Source of the DNA: Aristolochia californica
Lineage: Eukaryota; Streptophyta; Magnoliopsida; Piperales; Aristolochiaceae
Direction: 5' to 3'
NCBI GenBank assembly: GCA_029961685.1
Contig: JARWKL010000009.1
Span: forward strand, 15,681,237-15,745,236
DNA length: 64,000 bases
The first letter of the stretch is position 1. Each line of letters begins with the position of its first letter. The notes beneath the pieces were generated by a model, which worked only from the letters and a program-made list of their open reading frames with translations, was not told the DNA's origin and searched no databases. Positions 53,301-64,000 of this stretch are shown piece by piece. The position numbers and the translations under genes are program-made.

Positions 53301-54754
53301 TCAGTTTAAAATTCCCTCGCCTCCCCTTTTCCCGACGATTGCAAAACCTGATATATAAAGACTAAAACGAGTTTTAAATCCCTAAAAATTACACAAACTT
53401 TTTGGAAATATCTCTCTCCATATTTGTGCATTGTGCATTTCCATTTTAGATGTGTACATTTTTCTTAAATCAAAACTTGAGTTTTCACTTTTTCCTTCAT
53501 CTCGTAGACAAAAAACAGAATAGATGACAACGAAATGAAAATTTTAGACTCTGTGTATGGAGAAACTTCAAAGCAATAACAAACGTAAGTAATGAAAATT
53601 TATTCACACACCACAAATGAAGAAAAGAGTTTCCTCATCCAAGTTTGGGAAATTCCACTAGTTCAGCAACCCCAATAGGTTGGAATTTGATAAGAAAGGG
53701 ATTTTTCTACACATGTTTTAAAAAATGGATATGCATGCTCGAAACATGTTAAAGCTGCAAATGACCCATGGATCCAAACCTTTCAAAAAGAATAAAAAAC
53801 TTCTCATTAAATTCTCAAGTGAACGTGCGGTGGGATATTCAACCGAGTCAAACAAGCCATTATTTTGCCCATTAACGAAAAGCTGACCTAGCGATCATTG
53901 ATCATTGTAAACTGATTTATCATGCGTGACGGGCCACATTTTTTTAAGGAATGACATTTGGGTTGGGATTCAACACTCAGTTTAAAATTCCCTCGCCTCC
54001 CCTTTTCCCGACGATTGCAAAACCTGATATATAAAGACTAAAACGAGTTTTAAATAACTAAAAATTACACAAACTTTTTGGAAATATCTCTCTCCATATT
54101 TGTGCATTGTGCATTTCCATTTTAGATGTGTACATTTTTCTTAAATCAAAACTTGAGTTTTCACTTTTTCCTTCATCTCGTAGACAAAAAACAGAATAGA
54201 TGACAACGAAATGAAAATTTTAGACTCTGTGTATGGAGAAAATTTAAAGCAATAACAAACGTAAGTAAAGAAAATTTATTCACACACCACAAATGAAGAA
54301 AAAAATTTCCTCATCCAAGTTTGGGAAAGTCCACTAGTTCAGCAACCCCAATAGGTTGGAATTTGATAAGAAAGAGATTTTTCTACACATGCTTTAAAAA
54401 ATGGATATGCATGGCTCGAAACTTGTTAAAGTTGCAAATGACCCATGGATCCAAACCTTTCAAAAAGAATAAAAAACTTCTCATTAAATTCTCAAGTGAA
54501 CGTGCGGTGGGATATTTAACCGAGTCAAACAAGCCATTATTTTGCCCATTAACAAAAAGCTGACCTAGCGATCATTGATCATTGTAAACTGATTTATCAT
54601 GCGTAACGGGCCACATTTTTTTAAGGAATGACTTTTGGGTTGGGATTCAACACTCAGTTTAAAATTCCCTCGCCTCCCCTTTTCCCGACGATTGCAAAAC
54701 CTGATATATAAAGACTAAAACGAGTTTTAAATCCCTAAAAATTACACAAACTTT
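47314..54754 (+). repeat. Tetrameric higher-order repeat, set 2, period 2706 bp (U71-U81)
   Basis: Unit starts are 47314, 47990, 48666, 49343; 50020, 50696, 51372, 52049; 52726, 53402, 54078. Every corresponding start is exactly 2706 bp apart. Types: U71 (actttag, gttaagc, agctgc, ctccatt); U72 (gaaacttcaaag, acatgtttt, gacatttggg); U73 (gggaaagtcc, aaacttgtt); U74 (gggaaagtcc, gatacgaaag). Copies 1 and 2 differ at only a couple of bases by eye, for example aaaatgag against aaaacgag and aaaaaattctc against aaaacttctc. Copy 3 has more changes (ctatttaag, gatattcaacc, aaataactaaaa), and its fourth unit is replaced by a different type (U82). Confidence 0.93.
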
Positions 54755-57461
54755 TTGTAAATATCTCTCTCCATATTTGTGCATTGTGCATTTCCATTTT
54801 AGATGTGTACATTTTTCTTAAATCAAAACTTGAGTTTTCACTTTTTCCTTCATCTCGTAGACAAAAAACAGAATAGATGACAACGAAATGAAAATTTTAG
54901 ACTCTGTGTATGGAGAAAATTTAAAGCAATAACAAACATAAGTAAAGAAAATTTATTCACACACCACAAATGAAGAAAAAAGTTTTCTCATCCAAGTTTG
55001 GGAAATTCCACTAGTTCAGCAACCCCAATAGATTGGAATTTGATAAGAAAGGGATTTTTCTACACATGCTTTAAAAAACGGATATGCATGGCTCGAAACA
55101 TGTTAAAGTTGCAAATGACCCATGGATCCAAACCTTTCAAAAAGAATAAAAAACTTCTCATTAAATTCTCAAGTGAACGTGCGGTGGGATATTTAACCGA
55201 GTCAAACAAGCCATTATTTTCTCCATTAACAAAAAGCTGACCTAGCGATCATTGATCATTGTAAACTGATTTATCATGCGTAACAGGCCACATTTTTTTA
55301 AGGAATGACTTTTGGGTTGGGATTCAACACTCAGTTTAAAATTCCCTCGCCTCCCCTTTTCCCGACAATTGCAAAACATGATATATAAAGACTAAAACGA
55401 GTTTTAAATCCCTAAAAATTACACAAACTTTTTGGAAATATCTCTCTCCATATTTGGGCATTGTGCATTTCCATTTTAGATGTGTACATTTTTCTTAAAT
55501 CAAAACTTGAGTTTTCACTTTTTCCTTCATCTCGTAGACAAAAAACAGAATAGATGACAACGAAATGAAAATTTTAGACTCTGTGTATGGAGAAAATTTA
55601 AAGCAATAACAAACGTAAGTAATGAAAATTTATTCACACACCACAAATGAAGAAAAAATTCTCCTCATCCATGTTTGGGAAATTCCACTAGTTCAGCAAC
55701 CCCAATAGGTTGGAATTTGATAAGAAAGGGATTTTTCTACACATGCTTTAAAAAATGGATAGGCATGCTCGAAACATGTTAAAGTTGCAAATGACGCATG
55801 GATCCAAACCTTTCTAAAAGAATAAAAAACTTCTCATTAAATTCTCAAGTGAACGTGCGGTGGGATATTTAACCGAGTCAAACAAGCCATTATCTTGCCC
55901 ATTAACGAAAAGCTGACCTAGCGATCATTCATCATTGTAAACTGATTTATCATGCGTGACGGGCCACATTTTTTTAAGGAATGACTTTTGGGTTCGGATT
56001 CAACACTCAGTTTAAAATTCCCTCGCCTCCCCTTTTCCCGACGATTGTAAAACCTGATATATAAAGACTAAAACGAGTTTTAAATCCCTATAAAATTACA
56101 CAAACTTTTTGGAAATATCTCTCTCCATATTTGTGCATTGTGCATTTCCATTTTAGATGTGTACATTTTTCTTAAATCAAAACTTGAGTTTTCACTTTTT
56201 CCTTCATCTCGTAGACAAAAAACAGAATAGATGACAACGAAATGAAAATTTTAGACTCTGTGTATGGAGAAAATTTAAAGCAATAACAAACGTAAGTAAT
56301 GAAAATTTATTCACACACCACAAATGAAGAAAAGAGTTTCCTCATCCAAGTTTGGGAAATTCCACTAGTTAAGCAATCCCAATAGGTTGGAATTTGATAA
56401 GAAAGGGATTTTTCTACACATGCTTTAAAAAATGGATATGCATGCTCGAAACATGTTAAAGTTGCAAATGACCCATGGATCCAAACCTTTCAAAAAGAAT
56501 AAAAAACTTCTCATTAAATTCTCAAGTGAACGTGCGGTGGGATATTTAACCGAGTCAAACAAGCCATTATTTTGCCCATTAACAAAAAGCTGACCTAGCG
56601 ATCATTGATCATTGTAAACTGATTTATCATGCGTAACGGGCCACATTTTTTTAAGGAATGACTTTTGGGTTGGGATTCAACACTCAGTTTAAAATTCCCT
56701 CGCCTCCCCTTTTCCCGACGATTGCAAAACCTGATATATAAAGACTAAAACGAGTTTTAAATCCCTAAAAATTACACAAACTTTTTGGAAATATCTCTCT
56801 CCATATTTGTGCATTGTGCATTTCCATTTTAGATGTGTACATTTTTCTTAAATCAAAACTTGAGTTTTCACTTTTTCCTTCATCTCGTAGACAAAAAACA
56901 GAATAGATGACAACGAAATGAAAATTTTAGACTCTGTGTATGGAGAAAATTTAAAGCAATAACAAACATAAGTAAAGAAAATTTATTCACACACCACAAA
57001 TGAAGAAAAAAGTTTTCTCATCCAAGTTTGGGAAATTCCACTAGTTCAGCAACCCCAATAGATTGGAATTTGATAAGAAAGGGATTTTTCTACACATGCA
57101 TTAAAAAACGGATATGCATGGCTCGAAACATGTTAAAGTTGCAAATGACCCATGGATCCAAACCTTTCAAAAAGAATAAAAAACTTCTCATTAAATTCTC
57201 AAGTGAACGTGCGGTGGGATATTTAACCGAGTCAAACAAGCCATTATTTTCTCCATTAACAAAAAGCTGACCTAGCGATCATTGATCATTGTAAACTGAT
57301 TTATCATGCGTAACGGGCCACATTTTTTTAAGGAATGACTTTTGGGTTGGGATTCAACACTCAGTTTAAAATTCCCTCGCCTCCCCTTTTCCCGACGATT
57401 GCAAAACATGATATATAAAGACTAAAACGAGTTTTAAATCCCTAAAAATTACACAAACTTT
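54755..57461 (+). repeat. Units U82-U85, mixed types
   Basis: Unit starts are 54755, 55432, 56109 and 56785. U82 and U85 are the acataag/agattgg/ctccatt type, 2030 bp (three units) apart; U82 begins ttgtaaat and has taacaggcc. U83 is related to U1/U2/U12 (gggcattg, g deletion, ttcggattc, ctataaaatt) but has many private changes: aattctcc, aggcatgc, gacgcatgg (CCATGG lost), ttctaaaag, tatcttgccc and cattcatcattg. It looks like the most diverged unit of the window by eye. U84 has gaaaagag, gttaagcaatcc and the g deletion. Confidence 0.8.
55432..56108 (+). repeat. Diverged unit U83
   Basis: U83 has at least eight private substitutions relative to its U2/U94 relatives, including aattctcc, ccatgtttgg, aggcatgc, gacgcatgg, ttctaaaag, tatcttgccc and cattcatcatt. 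The CCATGG present in almost every other unit is lost, while GGATCC remains. It lies between tetramer sets 2 and 3. It may be an older copy that escaped homogenisation. Confidence 0.7.
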
Positions 57462-60400
57462 TTGGAAATATCTCTCTCCATATTTGTGCATTGTGCATTT
57501 CCATTTTAGATGTGTACATTTTTCTTAAATCAAAACTTGAGTTTTCACTTTTTCCTTCATCTCGTAGACAAAAAACAGAATAGATGACAACGAAATGAAA
57601 ATTGTAGACTCTGTGTATGGAGAAAATTTAAAGCAATAACAAACGTAAGTAAAGAAAATTTATTCACACACCACAAATGAAGAAAAAAATTTCCTCATCC
57701 AAGTTTGGGAAAGTCCACTAGTTCAGCAACCCCAATAGGTTGGAATTTGATACGAAAGAGATTTTTCTACACATGCTTTAAAAAATGGATATGCATGGCT
57801 CGAAACATGTTAAAGTTGCAAATGACCCATGGATCCAAACCTTTCAAAAAGAATAAAAAACTTCTCATTAAATTCTCAAGTGAACGTGCGGTGGGATATT
57901 TAACCGAGTCAAACAAGCCATTATTTTGCCCATTAACAAAAACCTGACCTAGCGATCATTGATCATTGTAAACTGATTTATCATGCGTAACGGGCCACAT
58001 TTTTTTAAGAAATGACTTTTGGGTTGGGATTCAACACTCAGTTTAAAATTCCCTCGCCTCCCCTTTTCCCGACGATTGCAAAACCTGATATATAAAGACT
58101 AAAACGAGTTTTAAATCCCTAAAAATTACACAAACTTTTTGGAAATATCTCTCTCCATATTTGTGCATTGTGCATTTCCATTTTAGATGTGTACATTTTT
58201 CTTAAATCAAAACTTGAGTTTTCACTTTTTCCTTCATCTCGTAGACAAAAAACAGAATAGATGACAACGAAATGAAAATTTTAGACTCTGTGTATGGAGA
58301 AAATTTAAAGCAATAACAAACATAAGTAAAGAAAATTTATTCACACACCACAAATGAAGAAAAAAGTTTTCTCATCCAAGTTTGGGAAATTCCACTAGTT
58401 CAGCAACCCCAATAGATTGGAATTTGATAAGAAAGGGATTTTTCTACACATGCTTTAAAAAACGGATATGCATGGCTCGAAACATGTTAAAGTTGCAAAT
58501 GACCCATGGATCCAAACCTTTCAAAAAGAATAAAAAACTTCTCATTAAATTCTCAAGTGAACGTGCGGTGGGATATTTAACCGAGTCAAACAAGCCATTA
58601 TTTTCTCCATTAACAAAAAGCTGACCTAGCGATCATTGATCATTGTAAACTGATTTATCATGTGTAACGGGCCACATTTTTTTAAGGAATGACTTTTGGG
58701 TTGGGATTCAACACTCAGTTTAAAATTCCCTCGCCTCCCCTTTTCCCGACGATTGCAAAACCTGATATATAAAGACTAAAACGAGTTTTAAATCCCTAAA
58801 AATTACACAAACTTTTTGGAAATATCTCTCTCCATATTTGTGCATTGTGCATTTCCATTTTAGATGTGTACATTTTTCTTAAATCAAAACTTGAGTTTTC
58901 ACTTTTTCCTTCATCTCGTAGACAAAAAACAGAATAAATGACAACGAAATGAAAATTTTAGACTGTGTATGGAGAAAATTTCAAGCAATAACAAACGTAA
59001 GTAAAGAAAATTTATTCACACACCACAAATGAAGAAAAAAGTTTTCTCATCCAAGTTTGGGAAATTCCACTAGTTCAGCAACCCCAATAGGTTGGTATTT
59101 GATAAGAAAGAGATTTTTCTACACATGCTTTAAAAAATGGATATGCATGCTCGAAACATGTTAAAGTTGCAAATGACCCATGGATCCAAACCTTTCAAAA
59201 AGAATAAAAAACTTCTCATTAAATTCTCAAGTGAACGTGCGGTGGGATATTTAACCGAGTCAAACAAGCCATTATTTTGCCCATTAACGAAAAGCTGACC
59301 TAGCGATCATTGATCATTGTAAACTGATTTATCATGCGTAACGGGCCACATTTTTTTAAGGAATGACTTTTGGGTTGGGATTCAACACTCAGTTTAAAAT
59401 TCCCTCGCCTCCCCTTTTCCCGACGATTGCAAAACCTGATATATAAAGACTAAAACGAGTTTTAAATCCCTAAAAATTACACAAACTTTTTGGAAATATC
59501 TCTCTCCATATTTGTGCATTGTGCATTTCCATTTTAGATGTGTACATTTTTCTTAAATCAAAACTTGAGTTTTCACTTTTTCCTTCATCTCGTAGACAAA
59601 AAACAGAATAGATGACAACGAAATGAAAATTTTAGACTCTGTGTATGGAGAAAACTTAAAGCAATAACAAACGTAAGTAAAGAAAATATATTCACACACC
59701 ACAAATGAAGAAAAAAGTTTTCTCATCCAAGTTTGGGAAATTCCACTAGTTCAGCAACCCCAATAGGTTGGAATTTGATAAGAAAGAGATTTTTATACAC
59801 ATGCTTTAAAAAATGGATATGCATGGCTCGAAACATGTTAAAGTTGCAAATGACCCATGGATCCAAACCTTTCAAAAAAGAATAAAAAACTTCTCATTAA
59901 ATTCTCAAGGGAACGTGCGGTGGGATATTTAACCGAGTCAAACAAGCCATTATTTTGCCCATTAAAAAAAAGCTGACCTAGCGATCATTGATCATTGTAA
60001 ACTGATTTATCATGCGTAACGGGCCACATTTTTTTAAGGAATGACTTTTGGGTTGGGATTCAACACTCAGTTTAAAATTCCCTCGCCTCCCCTTTTCCCG
60101 ACGATTGCAAAACATGATATATAAAGACTAAAACGAGTTTTAAATCCCTAAAAATTACACAAACTTTTTGGAAATATCTCTCTCCATATTTGTGCATTGT
60201 GCATTTCCATTTTAGATGTGTACATTTTTCTTAAATCAAAACTTGAGTTTTCACTTTTTCCTTCATCTCGTAGACAAAAAACAGAATAGATGACAACGAA
60301 ATGAAAATTGTAGACTCTGTGTATGGAGAAAATTTAAAGCAATAACAAACGTAAGTAAAGAAAATTTATTCACACACCACAAATGAAGAAAAAAATTTCC

Positions 60401-62873
60401 TCATCCAAGTTTGGGAAAGTCCACTAGTTCAGCAACCCCAATAGGTTGGAATTTGATACGAAAGAGATTTTTCTACACATGCTTTAAAAAATGGATATGC
60501 ATGGCTCGAAACATGTTAAAGTTGCAAATGACCCATGGATCCAAACCTTTCAAAAAGAATAAAAAACTTCTCATTAAATTCTCAAGTGAACGTGCGGTGG
60601 GATATTTAACCGAGTCAAACAAGCCATTATTTTGCCCATTAACAAAAACCTGACCTATCGATCATTGATCATTGTAAATTGATTTATCATGCGTAACGGG
60701 CCACATTTTTTTAAGAAATGACTTTTGGGTTGGGATTCAACACTCAGTTTAAAATTCCCTCGCCTCCCCTTTTCCCGACGATTGCAAAACCTGATATATA
60801 AAGACTAAAACGAGTTTTAAATCCCTAAAAATTACACAAACTTTTTGGAAATATCTCTCTCCATATTTGTGCATTGTGCATTTCCATTTTAGATGTGTAC
60901 ATTTTTCTTAAATCAAAACTTGAGTTTTCACTTTTTCCTTCATCTCGTAGACAAAAAACAGAATAGATGACAACGAAATGAAAATTTTAGACTCTGTGTA
61001 TGGAGAAAATTTAAAGCAATAACAAACATAAGTAAAGAAAATTTATTCACACACCACAAATGAAGAAAAAAGTTTTCTCATCCAAGTTTGGGAAATTCCA
61101 CTAGTTCAGCAACCCCAATAGATTGGAATTTGATAAGAAAGGGATTTTTCTACACATGCTTTAAAAAACGGATATGCATGGCTCGAAACATGTTAAAGTT
61201 GCAAATGACCCATGGATCCAAACCTTTCAAAAAGAATAAAAAACTTCTCATTAAATTCTCAAGTGAACGTGCGGTGGGATATTTAACCGAGTCAAACAAG
61301 CCATTATTTTCTCCATTAACAAAAAGCTGACCTAGCGATCATTGATCATTGTAAACTGATTTATCATGTGTAACGGGCCACATTTTTTTAAGGAATGACT
61401 TTTGGGTTGGGATTCAACACTCAGTTTAAAATTCCCTCGCCTCCCCTTTTCCCGACGATTGCAAAACCTGATATATAAAGACTAAAACGAGTTTTAAATC
61501 CCTAAAAATTACACAAACTTTTTGGAAATATCTCTCTCCATATTTGTGCATTGTGCATTTCCATTTTAGATGTGTACATTTTTCTTAAATCAAAACTTGA
61601 GTTTTCACTTTTTCCTTCATCTCGTAGACAAAAAACAGAATAAATGACAACGAAATGAAAATTTTAGACTGTGTATGGAGAAAATTTCAAGCAATAACAA
61701 ACGTAAGTAAAGAAAATTTATTCACACACCACAAATGAAGAAAAAAGTTTTCTCATCCAAGTTTGGGAAATTCCACTAGTTCAGCAACCCCAATAGGTTG
61801 GTATTTGATAAGAAAGAGATTTTTCTACACATGCTTTAAAAAATGGATATGCATGCTCGAAACATGTTAAAGTTGCAAATGACCCATGGATCCAAACCTT
61901 TCAAAAAGAATAAAAAACTTCTCATTAAATTCTCAAGTGAACGTGCGGTGGGATATTTAACCGAGTCAAACAAGCCATTATTTTGCCCATTAACGAAAAG
62001 CTGACCTAGCGATCATTGATCATTGTAAACTGATTTATCATGCGTAACGGGCCACATTTTTTTAAGGAATGACTTTTGGGTTGGGATTCAACACTCAGTT
62101 TAAAATTCCCTCGCCTCCCCTTTTCCCGACGATTGCAAAACCTGATATATAAAGACTAAAACGAGTTTTAAATCCCTAAAAATTACACAAACTTTTTGGA
62201 AATATCTCTCTCCATATTTGTGCATTGTGCATTTCCATTTTAGATGTGTACATTTTTCTTAAATCAAAACTTGAGTTTTCACTTTTTCCTTCATCTCGTA
62301 GACAAAAAACAGAATAGATGACAACGAAATGAAAATTTTAGACTCTGTGTATGGAGAAAACTTAAAGCAATAACAAACGTAAGTAAAGAAAATTTATTCA
62401 CACACCACAAATGAAGAAAAAAGTTTTCTCATCCAAGTTTGGGAAATTCCACTAGTTCAGCAACCCCAATAGGTTGGAATTTGATAAGAAAGAGATTTTT
62501 ATACACATGCTTTAAAAAATGGATATGCATGGCTCGAAACATGTTAAAGTTGCAAATGACCCATGGATCCAAACCTTTCAAAAAAGAATAAAAAACTTCT
62601 CATTAAATTCTCAAGTGAACGTGCGGTGGGATATTTAACCGAGTCAAACAAGCCATTATTTTGCCCATTAAAAAAAAGCTGACCTAGCGATCATTGATCA
62701 TTGTAAACTGATTTATCATGCGTAACGGGCCACATTTTTTTAAGGAATGACTTTTGGGTTGGGATTCAACACTCAGTTTAAAATTCCCTCGCCTCCCCTT
62801 TTCCCGACGATTGCAAAACATGATATATAAAGACTAAAACGAGTTTTAAATCCCTAAAAATTACACAAACTTT
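57462..62873 (+). repeat. Tetrameric higher-order repeat, set 3, period 2706 bp (U86-U93)
   Basis: Unit starts are 57462, 58139, 58816, 59490; 60168, 60845, 61522, 62196. All four offsets are exactly 2706 bp, and the length series 677, 677, 674, 678 repeats. Types: U86/U90 (attgtagac, gggaaagtcc, gatacgaaag, aaaacctgacc, aagaaatgac); U87/U91 (acataag, agattgg, ctccatt, atgtgtaac); U88/U92 (aataaatgac, gactgtgtatgg, tttcaagc, ggtattt); U89/U93 (tttttatac, caaaaaagaat). I see about four differences between the copies: ctatcg and taaattg in U90, aaaatatatt and aagggaac in U89. Confidence 0.93.
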
Positions 62874-64000
62874 TTGGAAATATCTCTCTCCATATTTGGG
62901 CATTGTGCATTTCCATTTTAGATGTGTACATTTTTCTTAAATCAAAACTTGAGTTTTCACTTTTTCCTTCATCTCGTAGACAAAAAACAGAATAGATGAC
63001 AACGAAATGAAAATTTTAGACTCTGTGTATGGAGAAAATTTAAAGCAATAACAAACGTAAGTAATGAAAATTTATTCACACACCACAAATGAAGAAAAAA
63101 TTTTCCTCATCCAAGTTTGGGAAATTCCACTAGTTCAGCAACCCCAATAGGTTGGAATTTGATAAGAAAGGGATTTTTCTACACATGCTTTAAAAAATGG
63201 ATATGCATGCTCGAAATATGTTAAAGTTGCAAATGACCCATGGATCCAAACCTTTCAAAAAGAATAAAAAACTTCTCATTAAATTCTCAAGTGAACGTGC
63301 GGTGGGATATTTAACAGAGTCAAACAAGCCATTATTTTGCCCATTAAGGAAAAGCTGACCTAGCGATCATTGATCATTGTAAACTGATTTATCATGCGTG
63401 ACGGGCCACATTTTTTTAAGGAATGACTTTTGGGTTCGGATTCAACACTCAGTTTAAAATTCCCTCGCCTCCCCTTTTCCCGACGATTGTAAAACCTGAT
63501 ATATAAAGACTAAAACGAGTTTTAAATCCCTATAAAATTACACAAACTTTTTGGAAATATCTCTCTCCATATTTGTGCATTGTGCATTTCCATTTTAGAT
63601 GTATACATTTTTCTTAAATCAAAACTTGAGTTTTCACTTTTTCCTTCATCTCGTAGACAAAAAACAGAATAGATGACAACGAAATGAAAATTTTAGACAC
63701 TGTGTATGGAGAAAACTTAAAGCAATAACAAACGTAAGTAAAGAAAATTTATTCACACACCACAAATGAAGAAAAAAGATTTCTCATCCAAGTTTGGGAA
63801 ATTCCACTAGTTCAGCAACCCCAATAGCTTGGAATTTGATAAGAAAGAGATTTTTATACACATGCTTTAAAAAATGGATATGCATGGCTCGAAACATGTT
63901 AAAGTTGCAAATGACCCATGGATCCAAACCTTTCAAAAAAGAATAAAAAACTTCTCATTAAATTCTCAAGTGAACGTGCGGTGGGATATTTAACCGAGTC
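62874..64000 (+). repeat. Units U94 and U95 (partial)
   Basis: Unit starts are 62874 and 63551. U94 is the gggcattg, g-deleted type with ttcggattc, gtaaaacc and ctataaaatt at its 3' end, like U2 and U83, with private gaaatatg and attaaggaaaag. U95 has gatgtatac, gacactg, aaagatttc, aatagcttgg and tttttatac with caaaaaagaat, like U11. It stops at 450 of about 677 bp, so the array continues beyond the window. Confidence 0.9.

Larger units (their letters stand above)
1..64000 (+). repeat. Satellite DNA array, ~677 bp unit, 94 complete units plus one partial
   Basis: The unit start ttggaaatatc recurs every 664-679 bp along the entire window, always on the + strand, and all sequence between starts aligns end to end with the neighbouring units. 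Most units are 674-678 bp; exceptions are 664 (U51, U55, U63), 670 (U57) and 679 (U49). Units differ by roughly a few to about 20 substitutions and small indels, judged by eye. No insertion, inversion or unrelated sequence interrupts the array. Long AT-rich tandem units of this kind are characteristic of eukaryotic heterochromatin (centromere, pericentromere, subtelomere). I do not recognise the family, so chromosomal location and species stay open. The phase used here is arbitrary; it was set by the first base of the window. Confidence 0.98.

Noticed and set aside
1..64000. CRISPR array or other prokaryotic repeat system.
   Set aside because: There are no short repeats separated by unique spacers; the whole ~677 bp unit is repeated without unique sequence, and no cas or other bacterial gene is present.
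1..64000. Tandem copies of a transposon, LTR or rDNA spacer as the origin of the unit.
   Set aside because: I found no terminal inverted repeats, target-site duplications, primer-binding site, coding remnant or rRNA segment within the unit. An origin from a mobile element cannot be excluded but has no support here.

Overview
The whole window is one uninterrupted satellite DNA array. A unit of about 677 bp repeats head to tail, always in the same orientation, from the first base to the last. Counting from the conserved unit start (ttggaaatatc), I find 94 complete units between 1 and 63550 and a 95th cut by the window end (63551-64000, 450 bp). Mean unit length is 676.1 bp. Almost every departure from 677 is explained by a small, traceable indel: one g lost at unit position ~336, 2 bp lost at ~170, a 13 bp deletion, a 7 bp slippage deletion, or one extra A. 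I see no protein-coding gene, no tRNA or rRNA, no transposon insertion, no inversion and no unique DNA. The array runs past both window ends.

The window is eukaryotic: a long homogeneous array of long, AT-rich units (unit 1 is 227 G+C of 676, about 34% GC, with 14 CpG, hand-counted) is typical of centromeric, pericentromeric, subtelomeric or other constitutive heterochromatin. I do not recognise the family and cannot name a species or chromosome position. It is not human alpha satellite or another short-unit satellite I know.

Layout, numbering units U1-U95. 1-6090 (U1-U9): mixed types with no close local period. 6091-10825 (U10-U16) and 16233-20967 (U25-U31): two copies of a seven-unit block, 10142 bp apart. 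10826-16232 (U17-U24): a shuffled reprise of U6-U14, with U8 and U12 skipped. 20968-24351 (U32-U36): a 1354 bp dimer. 24352-30443 (U37-U45): a nine-unit, 6091 bp duplication of U28-U36. 30444-32473 (U46-U48): transition. 32474-40559 (U49-U60): tetramer family T1-T2-T3-T4, three copies. 40560-43252 (U61-U64): expansion of the T3-T4 pair. 43253-47313 (U65-U70): mosaic. 47314-54754 (U71-U81): a second tetramer, period exactly 2706 bp, nearly identical copies. 54755-57461 (U82-U85): mixed. 57462-62873 (U86-U93): a third tetramer, period 2706 bp, two copies. 62874-64000 (U94-U95): start of a further stretch.

So the interest lies in array dynamics: nested higher-order repeats of 2, 4, 7 and 9 units with visibly different ages, chimeric units that mark crossover or conversion points, and private deletions that spread as lineage markers. 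Each unit also carries a TATA-like element next to a CT-rich stretch, and an AATAAA, which may matter if the satellite is transcribed; that is inference. A TTG-initiated open frame of 76-80 codons exists in 41 of the 94 complete units and is judged non-coding.
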